Assembly: GCA_000727475.1 (NCBI GenBank)
Contig: KL647294.1
Location: forward strand, 1,548,369 to 1,612,368
Direction of reading: 5' to 3'
DNA: 64,000 bases
Source of the DNA: Sarcocystis neurona
Lineage: Eukaryota > Apicomplexa > Conoidasida > Eucoccidiorida > Sarcocystidae
Numbering within the stretch: position 1 is the stretch's first letter; every line of letters begins with the position of its first letter. Under the pieces are notes generated by a model. That model made no database searches and was not told the DNA's origin. It saw only the letters and a program-made list of their open reading frames with translations. Shown one piece after another: positions 10,646 through 21,320 of this stretch. The position numbers and the translations under genes were made by a program.

Positions 10646-11160
10646 GGGATGGGCAGGGGGAAGTGGAAGACACGTATATACATAGAGGCAGATAGATAGA
10701 GAAGAGACTTTAGAGAGGAATTTATTAAAGTACGCGGCATTGTGTAGAAGTGGACATATATTAGGAATTACCGAATATTCTCCTTCTCTTGCGCGTATTT
10801 CCTGTGTGTCAACAACATGCGCAGAAACATGCATCGCATGTGGGGGACTTTTGGGGTGTACGTACACTGCAAATTAATACTAACGACTTCTTCTTGCACG
10901 GCGCCCGGCAGCAGCCAGAGCGTGGGAAACGAGGAGATGCAAAGGCACATATGCGAGCAGCAGCTTCCGCAGCAACTGCGGCAATTTTTTTTGTAGCCGC
11001 TTCGGTAGTTTTGCTGCAGCAGCAACACGAGTCGCAAAAGCTCCAGCAGCGCTTCTCTCGTCTTCTTCTTTTGTCTGCGTGTGCTCGAAATTCTTGCAAG
11101 ACAAAAGAGAGAAGGGGTAGGTGGCAGTCGTACGGATCCTCAGCTGCGTGGACGAACAGG
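10646..11160. other. Mixed microsatellite and possible exon
   Basis: 10670-10880 is AT-rich and probably intergenic or intronic. From 10900 to 11160 all frames on both strands stay open. The minus strand reads KLPKRLQKKLPQLLRKLLL near 10985 and the plus strand reads ILARQKREGVGGSRTDPQ near 11095. Either could be an exon joining the CAG array that follows. I cannot choose between them. Confidence 0.25.
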
Positions 11161-11164
11161 AACC

Positions 11165-11797
11165 GGGACAGCAACAGCAGCAGCCAAGCAGCAGCAGCAA
11201 CAGCAGCAACAACAGCACCAGCAGCAATAGCAGCAACAACAGCACCAGCAGCAATAGCAGCAACAACAGCACCAGCAGCAATAGCAGCAACAACAGCAAC
11301 GGCAACAGCAGCAACAGCAGGAACAGCAACAGGAGCAACAGCAGCAACNNNNNNNNNNNNNNNNNNNNNNNNNNNNNNNNNNNNNNNNNNNNNNNNNNNN
11401 NNNNNNNNNNNNNNNNNNNNNNNNNNNNNNNNNNNNNNNNNNNNNNNNNNNNNNNNNNNNNNNNNNNNNNNNNNNNNNNNNNNNNNNNNNNNNNNNNNNN
11501 NNNNNNNNNNNNNNNNNNNNNNNNNNNNNNNNNNNNNNNNNNNNNNNNNNNNNNNNNNNNNNNNNNNNNNNNNNNNNNNNNNNNNNNNNNNNNNNNNNNN
11601 NNNNNNNNNNNNNNNNNNNNNNNNNNNNNNNNNNNNNNNNNNNNNNNNNNNNNNNNNNNNNNNNNNNNNNNNNNNNNNNNNNNNNNNNNNNNNNNNNNNN
11701 NNNNNNNNNNNNNNNNNNNNNNNNNNNNNNNNNNNNNNNNNNNNNNNNNNNNNNNNNNNNNNNNNNNNNNNNNNNNNNNNNNNNNNNNNNNNNAACA

Positions 11798-11828
<31 letters not shown>

Positions 11829-11850
11829 GAGCAACAGCACCAACAGCAGT

Positions 11851-11896
<46 letters not shown>

Positions 11897-11927
11897 GCAG
11901 TAGCAGTAGCAACAGCAACAGCAGCAA

Positions 11928-11966
<39 letters not shown>

Positions 11967-11990
11967 GAGCAACAGCACCAACGACAACGA
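11165..11990. repeat. (CAG/CAA)n array with internal 27-bp period, split by assembly gap
   Basis: Before the gap, 27-base units (AGCAGCAACAACAGCACCAG then CAGCAAT) repeat about three times at 11200-11287, giving a nine-residue SSNNSTSSN-type or poly-Gln repeat by frame. After the gap the pattern is (AACAGCAGCAACAGC)n. The array is an Asn/Ser, Gln or Thr/Ala low-complexity region if coding. The true length is unknown because the assembly breaks inside it. Confidence 0.85.
11349..11793. other. Assembly gap (445 N)
   Basis: A run of N lies inside the CAG/CAA array. Long open frames crossing it are artefacts of unread sequence. Confidence 1.
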
Positions 11991-11994
11991 TAAG

Positions 11995-13580
11995 AGCAGC
12001 AACAGGAAGAAGAGCAGTGCATGTGCTGGATGATGACGGGGCTTCAGAGCGTAGTCCGGCACGTGAAAATTACTACAGAGAACAGCGAAGGAAACGGGAG
12101 GAGGAGCCCGGCTCTTTTCTATTTCTGTTGACATAGAGGAACAGGCTCTTGGGGAAGTGAGCGTCTAGAGGACGACATCCAGGTAGCTACAACGTAGACA
12201 CATACACGTAGGTCTACGTCCTTTGTACCTGTCTGTCCGTCTCTCTCTTTGTGTCTGTGCGTCTACGTCTACGTGCGTATATATTTACGAGTATGTAGAG
12301 GAAGAGAGAGCGGACAGCGGAAGAGAAAAAGGAGCGCAGAACGAAGCACATGTGTAACACAGAGGGAGAGGGCGAGTGACACAGGGAGAAAACACAAGAA
12401 GCTCCGCACACACATGCGTGTGTACGTATACATTTAGAGAGCGAAGAAAGGAGGGAAGGCGCGCCGCCTCGAATATGTCTGCGCAGGTGTGTGTGTGTGT
12501 ATGAGTGTAAAGGGACCAAGAGAGAGAGCTGTCCACGCAGAGCAGAGGCAGCACACTGCCTGTGCATTTGCAGTTGGCTCCAGAGGTCTCCGTCGTGGCG
12601 GTAGTAGACACGAGACAGAGAGAGAAACAACGGAGCAGAGGAGAGGACGCGAGGGGGCGCGCATGCGTCTGCGTAGGAGAGTCTTCGAGAGATCCGCTGC
12701 AGCGGACTGAGAAAGTCGTCGCGTGGATGTGTGTGTGACCGAAGAGAGACACACGCACACCCACACACAGAGACACAAACGTCTGAGCGCAGGATGAAGG
12801 CGCGTCATCATACGTATATGATGTATTCGAGCCAGAAGACCTGGCTTACCTTCGAGTAAATAGACCCGTATGTTTGTGCCTGTGTGTATGTCTACGTCTA
12901 TGTGTATGTGTGTGTGGGTGTAGAGAGACACAGAGAGAGAAAAAACCCAGTGGTCGCGTTAATGACAGAGGCTGGGATGTGCGCGTCCTTCTGTTATTCT
13001 CCCCCTGTTTTGCTCTCCCCCTTCCTTTCTCTCTGTCTGGCGCAACAAAAGACGCCCTGTTCTGCTGCGGGCGTGGCCTTCCTCCTGGGACAGCAGACGC
13101 AAAGAGAAGAAGCAGCGGGGACCTCTGCCGACGCCGTCCACGAACGCGCGGCGAGAGCGGGGACCTTCCCGCGCCGGCACTCCGTCAGCAAAGGGTCTGC
13201 CTGTCCTCGTTTCCTCTTCCGTCTGCAGCCCCTCCTGCTGTGCGCCCGCGCGAGGTGTGTGTCGGGGGGGCAGAGACACAGAGAGGGGGCGGAGACGGGG
13301 ACAGATGCGTGTGTGTGGGGCCGTCTCAGACGTCTGCTGAATAGAGGGAGGCCGGGAGACGGGAAAAGGACGGCTACAGGATGGGGAGTGCGGGTGTACC
13401 GATGCGCGTGTGTAGAGATGTATAGTATGGACAGCAAGTGGACCACACACGCACACACACGTGGGTAGGTAGAAGGCCCGTGCGCTTCGCGCGTTCCCTT
13501 CAACAGCGGGTCTCTGGCCTCGACGACAGCAGCAGGCTTCTCTCTGCTCTTTTTCGTTTCAAGCGTCGCACACTGTCATG
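11995..13580. other. Intergenic, TG/TA microsatellites and a GC-rich island
   Basis: 12190-12300, 12410-12510 and 12860-12930 hold TGTG/TATG tracts. A GC-rich island at about 13020-13340 has open frames on both strands (plus-strand words such as QQTQREEAAGTSADAVHER) but no recognisable domain and no clear splice context. I do not call a gene. Confidence 0.35.
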
Positions 13581-13584
13581 TGTG

Positions 13585-14085
13585 TGTCTGTGGGGCGGGG
13601 TCCAGAGTCTTGCCTAGGTGTACGTTGTGTGTGTCCGGCGGGGGCAGAAGTCTGTCGACGCGTATGTTGTGCGTCGAGGGCGGGGCCACGAGGAAGTCTA
13701 CGTGTGTGTGTGTAGGCCAGCAACGAGGAGAAGTTTGACTGCCTCTCTTTATCTGGAGGGCGGGGTCAAGAGTCTCTCTACGTGTGCGTGTGTATGGGTA
13801 GGACGAGGTAAAGAATGTGTATGTCTGCAGGGCGGGGTCGACAGTGTGTGTGTGTGTGTGTGCCCATGTATATGTACATATGGAGCTCGGCTAAGAATGT
13901 TCTATGCGTCTTCTAATATGTCCGGTGGGGTCGAGAATGCGTCTCCGCATGTGTGTGTGTGTGTGTGTAGGGCGAGGTCACGCATACGTCCACATATATA
14001 TACATATTGTAGGTCTACATATACATATATGTGTAGAGGGAATCAAGAATACTGTCTATGTGTATACGATTGGACCGGGTTAAGA
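13585..14085. repeat. Degenerate minisatellite: GGGCGGGGTC core plus (TG)n
   Basis: A core close to AGGGCGGGGTC-AAGAGT, followed by TGTGTGTGT-rich sequence, recurs about eight times at intervals of roughly 50-80 bases. Cores are near 13593, 13635, 13679, 13757, 13800, 13831, 13923 and 13970, with decay toward 14040. The array lies about 0.9 kb upstream of the BAR-domain gene. Confidence 0.6.
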
Positions 14086-14982
14086 GGATACCTTCATGCA
14101 TATCTCACGAGGGGTCTCGAGCAGCATGCCGACGAGTTTCTGTCGTACGTCCGTAGGAGATGCTTGTTTTGTAGTCATTTTCGCGGCAACCTCTTCCGTT
14201 GGGCCACGTCAGAACCTCCGCGGTCCTCCTCTGGAGACGGTTACGCGAATGTGGCTCGGTCTGTACATATATATGTGTATATGTATATATGTGTGAGTAG
14301 TATGTGCGAGTGTGGCCACTCTGTATGTCTATGTGTGCTTGTAGATATACACGTGAAGAAGAAGTAGAAAAAGACGAAGAAGACCCGTGGAGAAGAAGGC
14401 TTGGGGACTCTCCGTCCTGTTGAAGTCTACTTCTTTGCTGCTGTGCTCTGCTTTCGGTGCCGCCACTTGATGCTGCTGCTGCTGCGGGCGGGAGCTCTGT
14501 GCTTCCGGTCTCCGGGCCGGCGTGGGGCCTGTAGCTGCTGCTGCTGCTGCGGGTATGTGTATGTATGTGTGTGACTGCTGGGAGTGGCGCTGCTGGTCCA
14601 CTTGCCGTCGTCTGCCACCAGCCATTGCAGTGTGTGTCGCCAGTCTCGCGGATTGCTTCTCCGCGGTGTGTCCTTGTTGTTTTGTTCCTCCTCTTCTCTG
14701 ATAAAATCTTCTCCGCTTCCCCGTCTGTCCTTCTGCACTTCCCTGTGGTTTCACTTGTCGGGGGTCTTCTTGCGCCGTCTCTGTGTCATTTCTGTGTATT
14801 CCTCTAGGCTTGTGCTCCGGAGCTGGTTGTCCTCTTCTCTTCGTCCTCCCTCTCTCTTTCTGGCCGCCTCTCCTCTCTTTTCACTGCCTCTGTTCGTTTG
14901 TGTGGTCTACTCGTCTTCCTTTGTCCCCTCTCCCTCTTCTTCTTTTTCGTGTCTTCTGGACAGAGCGGCATGCGTTTCCGGG
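14086..14982. other. 5' flank / possible leader of the BAR-UBA gene
   Basis: 14090-14350 is unique sequence ending in TATATG repeats. 14430-14560 has CTG tracts. 14600-14980 is strongly pyrimidine-rich on the plus strand (CTCTTCT, TTTCTCT), which is typical of a 5' untranslated leader. The upstream in-frame extension of the BAR exon (Ser/Leu/Phe-rich, from 14584) comes from this pyrimidine bias and is probably not translated. Confidence 0.35.
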
Positions 14983-17900
14983 ATGGCGGAGGAGAGTTTG
15001 ATATCTTCGCTGCGCAGCGACTTGTCGCAGTTCTTGCTGCGGCTGCAGCAGCAGCGGGGAGGCAGCAGCAGCGGCCTGCTGTCTGCAGCAGCAGCGGCAG
15101 CAGCAGCCGCGGCGCCGGTTCTCTCTGCGGGGTCGTCTGAGTCCGCAGCCGCGGCGGCACTCGAAGGCCAGGACCCGGTGTTCGATGGCATGGTGCGAGA
15201 TTTTCTCCGCTTCGACGCGTCGCTGGCCGCGCTGCAGCAGGGGGTAGAAAAGTATATGCAAGGGATTGGACAGCTGTGTCGGGGCATGGACAGCTTGTCG
15301 GAAGCGGCAGTGTTGCACCTGACGAAGAAGAGCGAGCCTGGCATCGCCAGAGACGCGTGCGTCTACCGAGCGGCGGTGCAGTGCGTCAGCCGCGCAGACG
15401 CCCCACACGCCGCCGTGTCGAAGCTTCAGCGAGATATCCGCTTCAATATTGCAGAGCCGCTGCATGCGCATAGGCTCCACAACCAAAAGCTTAAAGAAGA
15501 CTTGCACACGCGGAACAGAAGACTATCGCAGTGGCTGGTTGCGAAGAGGAAGGCTGACGCGCTTCGGAACAAGCTGGTCGCTCTCAAGCAGCAGGAGGAG
15601 CAGCAGCACGTGCAGCAGTCGGAGGGTCCCACAAGGTCGTGGCTGCCGCAGCAGCAGCAGCAACAGCAGCGGCAGGAAGGAGCAGGAGAAGAGAGAGGGT
15701 TGCTGCTGCAGCAGCAGGAGGAGGAAGCGGAGCAGGAGGTGGGCAACAAGAAGTCCGGCAGGAGGCGGGCGCACTCTGAAGAAGGAGGGGGGGGAGGGGT
15801 GCAGTCTAGAAGACGCAGAACAGCAGGTAGACGCAGCAGCAGCAGCACCGGTAGCGACAGAAGCAGCAGCAGCAGAAGCAACGACAGCGAGACGTCGGAG
15901 ACGCCAGGCGGGAGCGTGCACAGGAGAAAAGACAAAGACAAGTCGACGACCAGGGAGAAGCGGAAGGAGCAAGACAGAGTGGAGGAAAACGAGACAGACG
16001 AGGAGGAGAAGAGGAAGGAAGAGGAACAGGAGGAAGAGGGACAGGAGCAGCAGCAGCGTGCAGCAGCAGCGGCGTCACTGGGGGGCCGAGACAGCAAGGA
16101 AGACCGGGCGGCGAAGAAGCGGCAGCAAGAACGAAGAGAAGACGGCAGCGGAGACGGGAGACACGGCGATGACAACCGAGACGCCGAGGAAGAGGAGGAA
16201 GATGCTGCAGAGGGCGATCGTTCTGCAGATAGCAGCGATGGCTGCAGTGCTCCGCTGCTCAACAGCCAGTGGAAACGAGGAGTGAATAGCAGCAGCAGAA
16301 ACAACGGCGAAAACAGCAGCAGCCAGAGCAGCGCCGGCGGCAGCAGCAGCCGAGGACAGGGACTGGCTGGCGGTCCCCCTTCTTCTACCTCCTCTTCCTT
16401 TCTGCTGAGGACCGCTGCGGGTGGCGCGGTGGGGGGAGGGAGCAGCAGCAGCAGCGGAAAGGTGGCCAACATCGAGAAGGAGCTCCTTTTCGCAGAGGCA
16501 GGCGTGGAGACGGCCCGGCTGCGTTTCCGCGAGATTGACGACGTGCTGTTCGAGTGGCTGCAGATGCTCGCCGAGTACAAAGGAGATATCTACGACAGCC
16601 TGCTCCAGACGATCAAATACTTGCAGTACGAATTCTTCGCCGCCAGCGCGCATGCGGTCGCCCGGGTCCTCCCGGCCAGAATGGAGTTCAGACCCATGGT
16701 CGAGATGACCCCGTCTCTTCTCCTTCCGCAGGTCAGGCGGCGTCCCACGCCGAAAAACGTCCGCCTTTCTTTCTTGGCGCTGTGTGGACGTATTCGTAGA
16801 GACCTCGACGTGAAAGTATGTTTGTGGAGGTCTTCCGTTCATGTGTGCAGTATATATATGTTCGTGGAGTTCCCTACGGGGGCGTAGAAGGCACGACCCG
16901 GGCAGGTGCCTCTCTTTGTGATCCCGTCTATAAATGTGTGTATCATAGACTTGTATACATGTGTATATATATCATGTGTATATACATGTATGTGTCTGCA
17001 CATGTATACGTGAGTACCCTGGACACATAGGCACACACGTCTATAATATAGGGGTCCTCGGCTATGTGTATATATATGTGTGTTCGTATGTGTAAACCGA
17101 CTTAAGTACGCAGGGAAATGATATATAACTGCAAATCTCTATATAAGTGAAACTTTATGTGGACGTACCCACACGTGTACATGTAACTTCGTTACGTAGA
17201 CATATGTATATATATATAGAGAGAGAGAGGTATATATATATATATATATGGATGTGTACGTGTTTGTGTGGTCGTCTGTAGAGGTATATTTACATGCAGA
17301 GGATGTCGCTCTTTCTCACCGGTACAGTTGTATATGCTCCGCTGCGACCGAAGCCTGACCGTACCCGGTGCTGCTGTACCTATATACGTATTTATGTGGA
17401 CAGCTATTTAGCTCTATATACGTATGTATATACGTCCATATATATATAATATATGTGTATACGGATTCAGGTACACAGGTTAGTCATAGATGTAAATAGT
17501 CAGTGAGCTGGCTGCCTGGGTATATGCCTGTACCTATATGGATGTATATATCAAGCACTTGTGTATGGAAGTAAATCTGTGGCTCCCGCAAGAAGCGACA
17601 GGTAAGACATTTGTTCCGACGTACACAATCGCCTTGATGCAGAGGTTTACCCTACAAATATATATATATATATATATATGGTATATGTGCTGGTGCTGCT
17701 GCGGGGGTGCTGCAGGGTCTTTTTTTCCCACTACGTATTGCACGTCTCTCTCGTTTTGTCTCTCTAACTCTTCAGGCGCTGTGCGGCTCCTGAGGTGCTG
17801 CTGCTGCCGTAGAAGTGGGGTGTTGTGTCGCTACATACAGCTGCAAGTGGTCGTATGCTGCGGGTATTGCTGCTGCTGTCGTGGGGCTGCTTCGTTTGCT

Positions 17901-20900
17901 GCCGTCAACAAATAGAAGAGCGGCCGCCATGAGCCGACACTACTGCCGCTGCTGGGCTGCTTCTTCGGTTGGGAACTGCGCGCGCCGGAGGCCTGCTGCT
18001 CTCGTCGTTGCTTGCAGGTAGAGCTGGAACTGGCGGAACGCGCAGCAGCGGAGCAGCAGGCGGAGGAAGAGCGATGGCAGGAGGAGCAGCAGCGTCGACA
18101 GCGAAGAGAAGGAAGAGGAGAGACAGGAGAAGGAGGAAGAGGAGGAGCAGCAGGAAGCAGAGAGCAGCAGGATCAAGAGACAGCCTCCCACTTGTCTTCG
18201 TCGGGATTTTACGGAAGTCGCAGCAAAAGCAGCAGCCTGCCCACGGCGACAGAGCGGTTGGTAGAGAAGTGGACCCGGGAAGTTGTGTCGAACACAGCAA
18301 ACGGTCCAGCTGTAGTAGCAGCGGCTTCAGAGGACGACGCGTCCGCTGCAGTCTACGTCCCGCAGCGGCTGCAGGAGCAGCCTTCGAGCTGCGACGGACG
18401 GGCGGAGGAGGGGGCCCGGGAGGCGGGGGAACAGCAGAAGCCGCAGCAGCCACTGGTTTTGCTTTCTTTGCTCGAGGACGAGCAGCAGCAGCAAAGCAGC
18501 AGCAGCGGCAGCAACTACGACGTGGGACGAAGTGCAGCAGGCGCGTCCCGGCAGCAGCAGGAGTGTGCGGAAGACGACGGAGACGACGAGGCGGGGGGGC
18601 AGGAAAAAGAAGACGGCGGCAGCAGCAACGAGTGTACGGTAGATATTTTGTCGCTTGCTGTGCTCACTTCTCAGGGGTTTAAGGAGCGCTTTGCGAGGAA
18701 GGCTTTGCAACGGCATGAAAATGACACGCAAGCTGCGATGGACTGGCTGCTGCATGGCGGCACAGAGCAGCTGCAGGAGGAGGAGGAGCGGCGGCTCAAA
18801 CGTCTGCAGCAGCGGCAGCAGCGGCAGCAGCAACAGCAGCAGGAGGCAGCTGCTGCCGCAGCGCCGGCCGCAGCGGCAGGAGAAGGACGAGCAGGAGGAG
18901 GAAGAGGTGCAGGTGAGGGAATCGCGCCACCGGGAGGAGCAGCAGGAGCAGCAGCAGAAGACGTACGCTTGCCCACGACTTTGAAGTGGGTAGAGAAGCT
19001 GCGAGCAGCAAAGCGAAGAGAGCGGCAGACGTGGCAGCAGCGAAGACGCGCGCAACGGGAGGCCGCTGCAGTTGCTGCTGAAATGGCGGAGTGGACACAC
19101 ACCAGTGCTCCTGTAGCGTCTGGGAAGGAAGAAGACAGAGCTGCGGCTGCAGCAGCAGCAGCAAATGGAGAGAAGTCCGAAGATGATGCTGCAGCAGCAG
19201 CGCAGCGAGCGTCGGCAGCAGAGGGCGCTGATGCAGAAACACGTAAGACCAGCACACATTCAAGAGAAGCGCGGCGGTCGCAGGAGGTGGAAAAACAAGA
19301 AGGGGAGCAATCAGGAGAGGGTCCAACCCAAGCAAGAGGCCAGAAGAAAGGCAGCAGCAGCAAGTCGGCGAATTTGCTGTTGCTGGTGGGTAACGAAGGC
19401 GATGTGGGGACGTCTGTGGGGGACATTTCTGTGGAGGAGGGAAGCAGACACAGAGACGAAGACAGCGCGGATTTGCTGCTGACACTGGCACGCCCACGCG
19501 AAGAAGAAGCAACGGCTGCGGTTGGGAAGTTTCCAGCAGCGAAACAAGAACTGCTGCTGCTCAATCAGGAGGAGGAGGAGGGCGAGACGCACCGCCGTAG
19601 GCAACGGAGAAGACGCAGAAGAAGTGAAAAACACTGGCGGGACAGACGGAGAAGCAGCAGCAGCAGTAGCAGCCGCGAATACGAAGAGGAAGAAGAAGAA
19701 GAAGAAACGCTACACGTTTTGACAGACGAGAAGGCCCAGCGACAGCACAGGAGGCGGTCGCTGCGCGCCAGCCCTCCTGCCACCTCCTGCTCTTCGAGCA
19801 AGAGCGTCAACGTGGACGAGAAGACTGAGCAGCAGCTGCAGCAGCAGGGGCCTGCAGCAGGAAGGCGAAAGCAGGAGAACGGGCACAGCGCTGCAGTGGA
19901 GAAAGAAGCCGGTGCAGCAGGTGCAGGAGCAGCGGGCAGAAGCGAAGCAGCAGCAGCAGCTCGAGAGGATAGAGAAAGGGGAGACGCGAGAGAGAAGAAG
20001 CGAAGAGGAAAGGGCGAAGGAGGAGGAGCCGCAGCAGGAGAAACGCGTCTCGGTGACGCAGTGAAAGGACAGCAGCAGACGGGACTGGGGCAAGCACAAC
20101 AGCAGCAGCCGCATGGCAGGAGAAGGAGAAGGAAGAAAGGAGAAGTAAGGAGAGAGAAGAAGTATGACCGTGAGTCAGAGTCGGACTCCGGGAGCAGCCG
20201 CAACAGCAGCAGATGCAGCAGGAGGCCATCCAGCCACCTTCACGCAAGCAAGCGTCGAACCGACAGAGAGGGCAGCAGAGCGCGCAGCAAGCATCGGCAG
20301 CGACGGCGAAGGAGACGAAGCAACAGCAGCAGCAGGAGCAGCAGCAGCAGCGAGACAAATCACAGCAGCAGCAGCAGGAGAAGCAGCATCTGCAGCAGCA
20401 GCAGCGGCAGAAGCAGCAGCAGGAGCAACAACAGGAGCAGTGGAAAGCGGAGCGCGAAACGGCGACCCCATCACCGACGCGCGCACACAAGAAGGCAGAT
20501 GGAGAGCAGCAACGAGCTGTTGGATATGGACTTTTTTGTGGACGGCAGCAGCAGCACCCGTGGCACCGGCGGCTCCTGCAGCACCGAAAGCAGCAGCAGC
20601 GGCGCGGTAACTGTTGGACTGAGCGAGGGGCGGCCGACCCAAGGGTCCGCAGCAGCTGGCACTGCAGCAGCACTCACGCCTTTGCCTGATCTGCTTGGCT
20701 CCTTTGACCTTGCCGTCTGCACCTGGGGAGAGAAGGACGCAGAGCAGCAGGAGCAACAGCAGCAGCAACCGCAAGACCAGCAGCAGCCACCGCGAGACAG
20801 GCAGCAGCAACAGACGCCGGATCCGCTGCAAGGGCAGCAGCATCGGGGGAGGGGGAACGGGGAGGAGGAGCAGGAGGAGAAGCTGCAGCAGCAGCGGGGA

Positions 20901-20945
20901 GAGCTGCAGCAGCGGCGCAATGAGTTTTGGGAGGAGGAGCTGTAG
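14983..20945 (+). CDS. BAR-domain and UBA-domain protein with clathrin-box-like motif (two-exon model)
   Basis: Proposed CDS: 14983-16731 joined to 18018-20945, 1558 aa. The ATG at 14983 sits in GGGATGG. Residues 66-206 give BAR helices 1-2 (FDGMVRDFLRFDASLAALQQ, then IRFNIAEPLHAHRLHNQKLK with KRKADALRNKL). A Gln/Glu/Arg/Ser-rich insert of about 285 residues follows. Residues 494-565 give BAR helix 3 (VANIEKELLFAEAGVETARL and LLQTIKYLQYEFFAASA). Exon 1 ends CAG|GTCAGG; exon 2 opens after GCTTGCAG in the same phase. The second part has no usable ATG before its UBA domain, which is why I join it to exon 1. UBA is at about 790-832 (TSQGFKERFARKALQRHEND, then AMDWLLHGG). SNELLDMDFF holds LLDMD, a clathrin-box match, at 1417-1421; PLPDLLGSFDL follows. 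A role in ubiquitin-linked, clathrin-linked membrane curvature is inferred. The BAR and UBA calls are firmer than the join. Confidence 0.65.
16732..18017 (+). other. Proposed phase-0 intron of the BAR-UBA gene
   Basis: Between the BAR exon and the UBA exon lies AT-rich sequence with TATATG, (TA)n and GAGAGAG tracts (17205-17250, 17655-17690) and a CTG-rich 3' part. It resembles the accepted intron 1 of the PIG-S gene. A small extra exon cannot be excluded: a good GTAAGA donor follows CGACAG at about 17601. Confidence 0.45.
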
Positions 20946-21039
20946 CAGCAGTGTGGCAGGGACACTGCTGGAAGAGCAGGATGAGCAGCAGCAGTAGGGA
21001 GACAGGAAAAAGCAGAGGAGACAAACAGGCTTCTTGTAG

Positions 21040-21315
21040 TTATCCACCTTCACCTTCTTGTGCGTCTTTCTCTTCCGCTTCTTCTTCTTCGTTCTCTGCG
21101 TCTCGTCGAAAATTTCGGGCAGTAATTACCTTCGAAGTTCGTCGGAAGAGGAGAATTACTCCTGCTGGTGTACGCGTGTGTTCAGCGACTGCTGCTGGTG
21201 GAGGCACGTGTTCAGCTACTGCTGCTGGTGTAGGCATCTGTTCAGCTGCTGCTGCTGGTGTAGGCATCTGTTCAGCTACTGCTGCTGGTGCAACAATGTG
21301 TTCAGCTACTGCTGC
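21040..21315 (-). CDS. Possible C-terminal exon of a convergent minus-strand gene
   Basis: On the minus strand a frame runs from an in-frame TAA near 21316 to a stop at 21040. It reads about four ten-residue repeats of the type PTPAAVAEHV, then RTPAGVILLFRRTSKVITAR and NFRRDAENEEEEAEEKDAQE before the stop. The charged, acidic tail looks like a genuine protein end. An AACAG acceptor lies just inside the upstream stop. If real, the gene converges on the BAR-UBA gene, with 94 bases between the two stops. No upstream exon was identified and no function is suggested. Confidence 0.3.
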   Translation of the reverse strand, partial: AAVAEHIVAPAAVAEQMPTPAAAAEQMPTPAAVAEHVPPPAAVAEHTRTPAGVILLFRRTSKVITARNFRRDAENEEEEAEEKDAQEGEGG

Positions 21316-21320
21316 TGTTT
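21149..21320. repeat. 30-bp tandem repeat, 5-6 copies
   Basis: Units of exactly 30 bases (TGTTCAGCTACTGCTGCTGG then TGTAGGCATC) repeat from about 21149 to 21320 with few substitutions. The period is a multiple of three, so a decapeptide repeat is read on either strand: CSATAAGVGI-type on plus, AEHVPPPAAV-type on minus. The phase-keeping period suggests that one strand is or was coding. Confidence 0.85.

Noticed and set aside
10789..12134. Open frames of 380-440 codons spanning the N run on both strands
   Set aside because: They are open only because N translates as unknown and the CAG/CAA array lacks stops in several frames. They do not support a single defined protein.
15426..16580. 384-codon Ser/Leu/Cys minus-strand ORF
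   Set aside because: It is antisense to the low-complexity insert of the BAR-domain exon and has no independent support.
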